A stretch of 64,000 nt of DNA from Azoarcus sp. GTDB taxonomy: Bacteria; Pseudomonadota; Gammaproteobacteria; Burkholderiales; Rhodocyclaceae. Both the position numbers and the translations under genes were made by a program. The stretch covers positions 1-64,000 of the forward strand of contig JAITVD010000015.1 in the NCBI GenBank assembly GCA_031285965.1. The letters are read 5' to 3'. Below the pieces are notes generated by a model. The model did not search any database, was not told the DNA's origin, and saw only the letters and a program-made list of their open reading frames with translations. Positions 59,101-64,000 of this stretch are shown one piece after another. Position 1 is the stretch's first letter; each line of letters begins with the position of its first letter.

Positions 59101-59333
59101 ATGATGCGCTCGACGACCTGCCACGTGACAGGCTCGATGTAGGTCACATCCGCCGTGCCGGGGTCGGTCATGATCGTGGCCGGATTGGAGTTGACCAGCA
59201 CGACCCGGTAGCCCTCCTCGCGCAGCGCCTTGCATGCCTGCGCGCCGGAATAATCGAATTCGCAGGCTTGGCCAATGATGATCGGGCCTGCGCCGATAAT
59301 CAGGATAGAGTGGATGTCTGTGCGTTTTGGCAT
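56115..59333 (-). CDS. carB: carbamoyl-phosphate synthase large subunit
   Basis: Makes carbamoyl phosphate for arginine and pyrimidines. The 1,072 residues contain two tandem ATP-grasp halves: [20 protein letters not shown] and later [20 protein letters not shown], each with its EMNPR or EVNPRASR motif. A C-terminal MGS-like allosteric domain follows. The ATG at 59333 with GAGG upstream gives the usual MPKRTDI start; the frame is open to 59354. Gap of 59 bp to carA, 9 bp to greA. Confidence 0.97.
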   Translation of the reverse strand: MPKRTDIHSILIIGAGPIIIGQACEFDYSGAQACKALREEGYRVVLVNSNPATIMTDPGTADVTYIEPVTWQVVERIIEKERPDAILPTMGGQTALNCALDLAKNGVLEKYGVELIGASRTAIDKAEDRLKFKDAMTRIGLGSARSGIAHSMEEALQVQGGIGFPAIIRPSFTLGGTGGGVAYNMEEFHEICRRGLEASPTNELLIEESLLGWKEIEMEVVRDKNDNCIIICSIENLDPMGVHTGDSITVAPAQTLTDKEYQLVRNASIAILREIGVDTGGSNVQFAISPKDGRMIVIEMNPRVSRSSALASKATGFPIAKVAAKLAVGYTLDELKNEITGGATPVSFEPTIDYVVIKIPRFAFEKFPQANDRLTTQMKSVGEVMAIGRTFQETFQKALRGLEVGAYGLDEIETDHEDMEHELANPGAQRIWYVGQALREGYGIEKLNQLTGIDPWFLAQIEDIVASEKALAGRSLKALSADEMRELKRKGFSDRRLAKLLNSDETSVRLARHMLGVRPVFKRVDTCAGEFAAATAYLYSSYEEECEVQPTDRKKIMVLGGGPNRIGQGIEFDYCCVHAALALREDGYETIMVNCNPETVSTDYDTSDRLYFEPITLEDILEIVHIEKPDGVIVQFGGQTPLKRARAFEENGVPIIGTSPDMIDAAEDRERFQKFLNDLGLRQPPNRTARTPEAAVRLAAEIGYPLVVRPSYVLGGRAMEIVHEQKDLERYMREAVKVSNESPVLLDRFLNDATEVDVDALSDGEEVIIGGIMEHIEQAGVHSGDSACSLPPYTLTPALQDELRRQTRLLARALNVCGLMNVQFAIQGEGDEATVYVLEVNPRASRTVPFVSKACGLQLAKIAARCMAGQSLKSQGVAGEVVPPYYSVKEAVFPFIKFPGVDTILGPEMKSTGEVMGVGKSFPEAFIKSQLGAGVRLPTSGKAFISVKHSDRSAAVEIARDLVELGFSLVATRGTAAVIEAAGLPVTPVNKVNEGRPHIVDMIKNDEIALVINTVEGKRQAVADSCSIRVSALAAKVTVFTTIEGAQAACMGMRHLARMDVCALQELHAKLK

Positions 59334-59392
59334 GTTTTGCCTCGGATAAAACAAGGCAGCGGCAACGCGCCGCCGCCCAGCAGGGTGCGAAA

Positions 59393-60532
59393 TCAGCGGG
59401 GAGCGAAGAGGCTGATGAATTGGTCGAACAAATGCAGCACATCGTGCGGGCCAGGAATCGCTTCCGGGTGGCCCTGGAAGGAAAACGCGGGCGCGTCCGT
59501 GCGGGCAATCCCCTGGATGGAGCCGTCGAACAGCGACCGATGCGTGACCCGCAGCGTGTCCGGGAGCGTGTCCGGGTCGACCGCGAAACCGTGGTTCTGG
59601 CTGGTGATGAGCACTTCCCCGGTCTCGACTTCTTTCACTGGATGGTTCGCGCCGTGGTGGCCGAACTTCATCTTCATGGTCTTCGCCCCAGATGCCAGCG
59701 CGAGCAATTGATGCCCCAAGCAGATGCCGAAGGTCGGCATCTTCGCCGCCACGATTTCCCGAATCGCTTCAACCGCATAGCTGCAAGGCTCAGGGTCTCC
59801 CGGGCCGTTGGAAAGGAAAACGCCATTGGGCTTCATCGCCAGCACGTCGCGGGCGGGCGTGTCCGCTGGCACGACGGTCAGGCGGCAGCCCCGCGAAGCA
59901 AGTACGCGCAGGATGTTGCGCTTCACGCCAAAGTCATACGCCACCACATGCCAGCGCGGCGCGTCCTGCGTGCCGTAGCCTTCCCCGAGCCGCCATTCGC
60001 TCTGCGTCCATTCAAACGGCGCGGAGGTCGTCACCTCTCGTGCCAAATCCAGCCCGTGCAGCCCGGTGAAGGCTTTTGCGGCGGCAACCGCCGCTTCGGC
60101 ATCGAGCGCCCCGTCCGGCGCGGCGGCGGCGATGCAGCCCGGCTGTGCGCCTTTTTCGCGCAGCAGGCGGGTCAGCTTGCGGGTATCCAGTCCGGCGATT
60201 GCCACCACGTTTTCGGCTCGCAGCCACTCATCGAGCCTCTGCGTCATGCGGAAATTGGATGCCAGAATCGGCAGGTCGCGGATGACGAGGCCAGCGGCAT
60301 GGACGCGGGAGGACTCCATGTCCTCATCATTTACGCCAGTGTTGCCGATATGCGGATAAGTGAGCGTAACGATCTGTTTGCGATAGCTTGGGTCGGTCAG
60401 GATTTCCTGATAGCCTGACATGGCGGTGTTGAACACCACCTCGCCCACCGCGCTACCCGCCGCGCCAATGCTCTTGCCATGAAAAACAGTGCCGTCCGCA
60501 AGCGCGAGAAGGGCTGGAGGAAAAGCAGTCAC
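59393..60532 (-). CDS. carA: carbamoyl-phosphate synthase small subunit
   Basis: Glutaminase subunit that feeds ammonia to CarB. The 379 residues have an N-terminal interaction domain ([20 protein letters not shown]) and a class I glutamine amidotransferase domain with nucleophile Cys in [12 protein letters not shown] and the His-Glu pair in [11 protein letters not shown]. The start is a GTG at 60532 with GGGAG upstream. A terminator-like hairpin lies about 66 bp upstream of the start. Confidence 0.97.
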   Translation of the reverse strand: MTAFPPALLALADGTVFHGKSIGAAGSAVGEVVFNTAMSGYQEILTDPSYRKQIVTLTYPHIGNTGVNDEDMESSRVHAAGLVIRDLPILASNFRMTQRLDEWLRAENVVAIAGLDTRKLTRLLREKGAQPGCIAAAAPDGALDAEAAVAAAKAFTGLHGLDLAREVTTSAPFEWTQSEWRLGEGYGTQDAPRWHVVAYDFGVKRNILRVLASRGCRLTVVPADTPARDVLAMKPNGVFLSNGPGDPEPCSYAVEAIREIVAAKMPTFGICLGHQLLALASGAKTMKMKFGHHGANHPVKEVETGEVLITSQNHGFAVDPDTLPDTLRVTHRSLFDGSIQGIARTDAPAFSFQGHPEAIPGPHDVLHLFDQFISLFAPR

Positions 60533-60597
60533 GAAAAACTCCCGGATGCGGCAACGGCGGACACGGGCAAAAATTCGGGCGCGTCCGCCCTATACGC

Positions 60598-60629
60598 GAA
60601 AAAACGGGACGGCCAGTAGCCGATCCCGT
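60598..60629 (-). terminator. Rho-independent terminator between the GGDEF gene and carA
   Basis: On the minus strand: stem ACGGGA...TCCCGT extended by CGGC/GCCG with one bulged base, a short loop, then six T. It ends the transcript of the GGDEF gene, or could act as an attenuator in a carA leader because it is only about 66 bp before the carA start. Confidence 0.65.
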
Positions 60630-60808
60630 AGCAGAAAGATCGCATTCTAGCGCCTCGGCGCGGACAAGGCAAACCCGCCATCAAACGCTGCCGAATTCTG
60701 TCCGCTAAAATTACCGCAGGCTTTGCGGGGAGCGCACGGCACGGCTTCTTTATATGCCATCCTCATTTCACTTCCATCTGGCAGCCGCTCGATTCAAGGC
60801 GGGAAAAA

Positions 60809-62245
60809 TTATTTTTTAAGCCGGACAATCTCGCCATCGGTGAAGCAGGCGATGCCGCGCCCATGCTGCTTTGCCTTATACATCATCAAATCGGCGTTGC
60901 GCAGCAGGTCATCCAGCGCCCTGCCGTCATCCGGGCTGGAGGCAATGCCGATGCTCACCCGGCAGACAGGGGAGACATCTTTAAGCTGCCAAGGCTGCAC
61001 GAAGCGCCCAAGCAGGAAATCAACGACCCGCTGCACATGTTCGCGTCCGGCATTCTGGTAGAGAAGGACGAACTCATCGCCCCCGAGGCGGTAAATATGA
61101 TTGCTGGTCAAAGGATTCTGCGTGAGGACGATGCTGATTTGGGTCAGCAGTTCGTCGCCAACCATATGCCCCATGCTGTCGTTCAGCTTTTTGAAATTGT
61201 CCAGGTCGAAAAACAGAAGATAGGCACGGCTTTCATTGCCTTCAGCCAAACGTTCTGCTTCTTTGTAATCGATAAATAGCTTGCGCCGATTTGGAAGATT
61301 GGTCAGCGCGTCATAGTTGGCCATACGCGCAATGATGGCCTCGTTCTTTTTATTTTCGGTGATGTCAACGCTGCTGACGATATGCGCCAACCGACCGTCA
61401 GTCCAGCGGAAAGCGGTTGAAAGCACCCTGAACCAAGAACCGTCGAACGGGCGCTGGTAATCCCAAGAATATATTTTGGTGGGATTGCCGTCCTCATCGA
61501 TGATTTTTTTCGCGGGGCAATACTCGCATTGCCCGGTTTTGTCGGAATACAGCGCGTCCCAGCATTTCTTGCCCAGCATTCTTTCAAGGCCGCCGTAAGG
61601 CTTGGCCATTGATTTGTTGACATACAGGATTTCGTGGGTGGCGAAATCGTTTACATAAATATCGACCCCCATATTGTCCAAGATGTTGCCCAAAGTTCCG
61701 TGCGCATACTCCACGCGCTTCTGGAATATGCGCAGTTTGACGCTATTGCTCAATAGGTTGAGAACCATTTTCGCCGCGCGCCGCGCCTGTTCGCTTGTCA
61801 GGACATTGCGGCGGCGATCCATCATTCCGACCAGACCGACGATGCCACCGTCATCGTCTGTCACCGGAACCAGCATGACGGTGCTGGATTTGAAAAGATG
61901 GGCGCAGCTACCCAGTTTTTTCTTTTCTCTATCGTCGATATCTTGGAAATAGCCCGCCGAACTCAGCAGCGTGCTGATTTGCTCGACGGAAAGATGCTTT
62001 TCCAGTTTGAAAGATTCTGGAAGGGCGCTGGCCGCGTAAATGGCAAACCGCTCCTTCAAGATAAAGGTCTGCTCATGATCCGCCTCGTACACGAAGCCGC
62101 ACCCAAATCTGAAGTGCTGGCACACATCCACAAGAATGTGGAGTATTGCGCCTTTCGCAAGTTCATAAGCACTGAGCCGCTCGATGATTTTCTCGAACAG
62201 CACTTGCACGCCGCCTACGTCATAGCTGTACCGCCTCGCGTCCAT
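60809..62245 (-). CDS. GAF-PAS-GGDEF diguanylate cyclase
   Basis: A 478-residue soluble signalling protein. An N-terminal GAF-like sensor (about residues 15-170) precedes a PAS domain (about 185-300) with GNILDNMGVDIYVNDFATHE and a Cys-rich loop (CWDALYSDKTGQCEYCPAKK) that could bind metal or sense redox state. A GGDEF domain with an intact active site RLGGDEFVLLY and DALTNLPNRR follows. It should make cyclic di-GMP. No membrane segment or EAL domain. Near an EPS island, c-di-GMP control of polymer is plausible but inferred. Confidence 0.92.
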   Translation of the reverse strand: MDARRYSYDVGGVQVLFEKIIERLSAYELAKGAILHILVDVCQHFRFGCGFVYEADHEQTFILKERFAIYAASALPESFKLEKHLSVEQISTLLSSAGYFQDIDDREKKKLGSCAHLFKSSTVMLVPVTDDDGGIVGLVGMMDRRRNVLTSEQARRAAKMVLNLLSNSVKLRIFQKRVEYAHGTLGNILDNMGVDIYVNDFATHEILYVNKSMAKPYGGLERMLGKKCWDALYSDKTGQCEYCPAKKIIDEDGNPTKIYSWDYQRPFDGSWFRVLSTAFRWTDGRLAHIVSSVDITENKKNEAIIARMANYDALTNLPNRRKLFIDYKEAERLAEGNESRAYLLFFDLDNFKKLNDSMGHMVGDELLTQISIVLTQNPLTSNHIYRLGGDEFVLLYQNAGREHVQRVVDFLLGRFVQPWQLKDVSPVCRVSIGIASSPDDGRALDDLLRNADLMMYKAKQHGRGIACFTDGEIVRLKK

Positions 62246-62352
62246 AGCAAAACCTCACAGCAAGCAGCGGAGAAATTTACTCCCCGCTCGGGCTTTTTTG
62301 TAACTCGATTAGCCCATGCCACAAGAAACCCGTCACGCCTTCCAGCAATCCA

Positions 62353-63528
62353 TCATGACGACGCGGCGGCATCCGCCCGCAGCGTCGGCACGAGGTCGAT
62401 CAGCAGGATTTCAGGGCGACCGCTCGTGCGCATCCGCGCGCCCCAAGCGCCAATGCCGGAACTCACCCAGACGTGCGTCTGCCCCCGCCGGGAGTAGCCG
62501 TGCGCGTTCTCGAACAATCTCTGCACAAGGAAATTGAGCGGGAAAAACTGCCCGTTATGCACATGGCCGGAAAGTTGCAGGAAAACCCCCGCCTCTGCCG
62601 CGCCCTTCAAGTCGGTCGGCTGGTGGTCCAGCAGGATTTTCAGGGCATCCTTGTGTTCTTCGGGAATCTCCGAGACGAGTTCCCGCACGGGCTTGCGCCC
62701 CACGGAACGATCCTTGCGCCCGATGAGCATGAATTTTTCGCCGGGTTTCTCCCCGATGGTCGCCCATTGGTCGATGAGCGTGCGGATGCCTATTCGGTTG
62801 AGCGCGTCCCGGCTCTGCGCGCCGACGCCTCCGATGTATTCGTGGTTCCCCATCACGCCCCAGATGCCGAGCCGGGGATTGAGCCGCCGCAAGGCTTCGG
62901 CATTGGCTTGTGTCTCGGAAGGGTGAAAATCATGTTCGAGGATATCGCCCAGAAACAGCACCGCGTCAGGAGAAAGCGGCGCAATCAAATCGACCGCGCC
63001 GGAAAGGAATCCGGCGGATGCCAGACGGCCCAAGTGCAGGTCGCTGAGCGCGACGATTCGCAGCGGCGCGGTTCCAGCGGGTACGGGCAGCTTGATTTCG
63101 CGCACGACCGGAAACTGCATGTTCACCATGCCCGCGACGCATATCGCCAGCGATGCCGCAACGATGCCCGCGCAGCAGCGATGCCGCCAGCGCACCCGGT
63201 CTTCCTCCGCGATGGCTATCCAGCGAAAGCGCCAATTCAGCAGCCGGAAAAGCCCGACGAGCATCCACGCCAGCACGGCATAGAACAGGAACGCGAACCA
63301 GAAATTTCCGATGTGCGCCAGCGCCCTGACCCAAAGGGCGTTTCCGTCCAGCACGCGCGCGGCGGGGAAAGCCAGCGACATCGCCGCCGCGAGAAAGCAA
63401 AAACCGATCCGCGCCCGCCGCGAAATCCCCGGCCCCCGCAAGGCGTAATAAAAACGGACGAGAACAGCCACGTTGCAGACAACATAGATCACTTTGACGA
63501 GGGTAACAAGGTATGGAAAGCTGGACAT
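62353..63528 (-). CDS. membrane-anchored metallophosphoesterase
   Basis: A 391-residue protein with four or five N-terminal membrane helices and a C-terminal calcineurin-like phosphoesterase domain. Metal motifs are complete: SDLHLGR, FLGDILEHD, GNHEYIGG and SGHVHNGQ. Homologues of this type include YaeI/YkuE-like phospholipid-related phosphoesterases, but the substrate is not certain. The ATG at 63528 (MSSFPYLVTLVKVIY) is preferred over 63585, which would add a basic 19-residue leader. Divergent from the MATE gene. Confidence 0.85.
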   Translation of the reverse strand: MSSFPYLVTLVKVIYVVCNVAVLVRFYYALRGPGISRRARIGFCFLAAAMSLAFPAARVLDGNALWVRALAHIGNFWFAFLFYAVLAWMLVGLFRLLNWRFRWIAIAEEDRVRWRHRCCAGIVAASLAICVAGMVNMQFPVVREIKLPVPAGTAPLRIVALSDLHLGRLASAGFLSGAVDLIAPLSPDAVLFLGDILEHDFHPSETQANAEALRRLNPRLGIWGVMGNHEYIGGVGAQSRDALNRIGIRTLIDQWATIGEKPGEKFMLIGRKDRSVGRKPVRELVSEIPEEHKDALKILLDHQPTDLKGAAEAGVFLQLSGHVHNGQFFPLNFLVQRLFENAHGYSRRGQTHVWVSSGIGAWGARMRTSGRPEILLIDLVPTLRADAAASS

Positions 63529-63645
63529 GCGAAGCGGATCGGCAGGCAAAAAAGCGAATGGTAACTTGCGTCTCTTGCCAAGCAATCAAATAATCTCAGT
63601 TTTTTCCGTGCCAGCCCTTCCCGCGCCGAACGCCCTCTCGTACCG

Positions 63646-64000
63646 ATGCTAAGCATTTTCCACAGCCGCCCCCTTGTTCGGCCTATCCTCAAAAACGCTT
63701 GGCCGGTGCTGGTCGCGCAAATCGTTAACATCGGCATGATGCTGGCCGACACCATTATTGTCGGGCATCACTCCACGCAGCACTTGGCCGCCGTCGCGGT
63801 CGGCTCGGGGCTGTATGCCACGCTGGCACTGAGCCTCGGCGGCGTGCTGCAAGCCCTTGCTCCCATCGTCGCCCAGCATTACGGGGCAGGGGAGCGGGCG
63901 CGGATCGGGTCGGACATGCGGCAGGGCTTGTGGCTCGCGGTACTGCTCGCCCTGTTCGGCATCGCCTTGCTCATCCAGCCTCGCTGGCTGCTCGCGCCCG
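63646..64000 (+). CDS. MATE family efflux transporter (N-terminal part)
   Basis: The window cuts this gene after 118 codons. The start MLSIFHSRPLVRPILKNAWP is followed by PVLVAQIVNIGMMLADTIIV, LAAVAVGSGLYATLALSLGG and VLQALAPIVAQHYGAGE, the conserved first helices of NorM-like multidrug exporters coupled to Na+ or H+. Divergent from the metallophosphoesterase. Confidence 0.88.
   Translation, partial: MLSIFHSRPLVRPILKNAWPVLVAQIVNIGMMLADTIIVGHHSTQHLAAVAVGSGLYATLALSLGGVLQALAPIVAQHYGAGERARIGSDMRQGLWLAVLLALFGIALLIQPRWLLAP

Overview
The window reads as chromosomal DNA of a GC-rich betaproteobacterium. The clues are a short H-NS protein with the betaproteobacterial C-terminal DNA-binding motif, the gene orders leuS-lptE-holA-proA-xerD and carA-carB-greA, the divergent folB/plsY pair, and an exosortase B/EpsI exopolysaccharide locus of the kind found in betaproteobacteria. 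I cannot name a genus. No rRNA, tRNA, CRISPR array or complete insertion sequence was recognised.

Layout. (1) 1-4.4 kb: the left edge is a chimeric reading frame in which a phage tape-measure tail runs straight into the C-terminal part of a CzcA/CusA metal-efflux pump. It is followed by a two-gene restriction-modification module on the minus strand. (2) 4.5-22.4 kb: housekeeping core. uvrD faces leuS-lptE-holA-proA-xerD, then come an H-NS protein, folB/plsY, a decayed Abi gene, a secreted M23 peptidase, a WG-repeat protein, argH coupled to a Ser/Thr kinase with a cyclic-nucleotide-binding domain, and a secreted nuclease. (3) 22.5-26.9 kb: an accessory patch with methyltransferase remnants, two very small ORFs with good ribosome sites interleaved with hairpins, a Panacea-type antitoxin with its likely toxin, and a broken HExxH metallopeptidase gene. 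(4) 26.9-38.5 kb: core again, with tyrS-murI, a MepM-like endopeptidase, a psd-recB-recD-sixA operon and pldA. (5) 38.5-55.4 kb: an AT-rich surface-polysaccharide island. (6) 55.6-64 kb: greA, carB, carA, a GAF/PAS/GGDEF protein, a membrane metallophosphoesterase and the start of a MATE exporter.

The polysaccharide island is the richest region. Exosortase B, a hexapeptide acyltransferase, EpsI, two glycosyltransferases and a Wzy-like polymerase form one tightly packed minus-strand operon. Further along are a membrane acyltransferase 3 plus SGNH hydrolase pair, two inverted paralogous secreted WbsX/GH99-like proteins, two more glycosyltransferases and a Wzx flippase. A second Wzy-like polymerase and a polysaccharide pyruvyl transferase are decayed by frameshifts. 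The intact polymerase carries a run of ten C residues at its fourth codon, a credible slipped-strand phase-variation switch for the whole polymer. No Wza/Wzc export genes, initiating sugar-phosphate transferase or PEP-CTERM substrate was seen inside the window.
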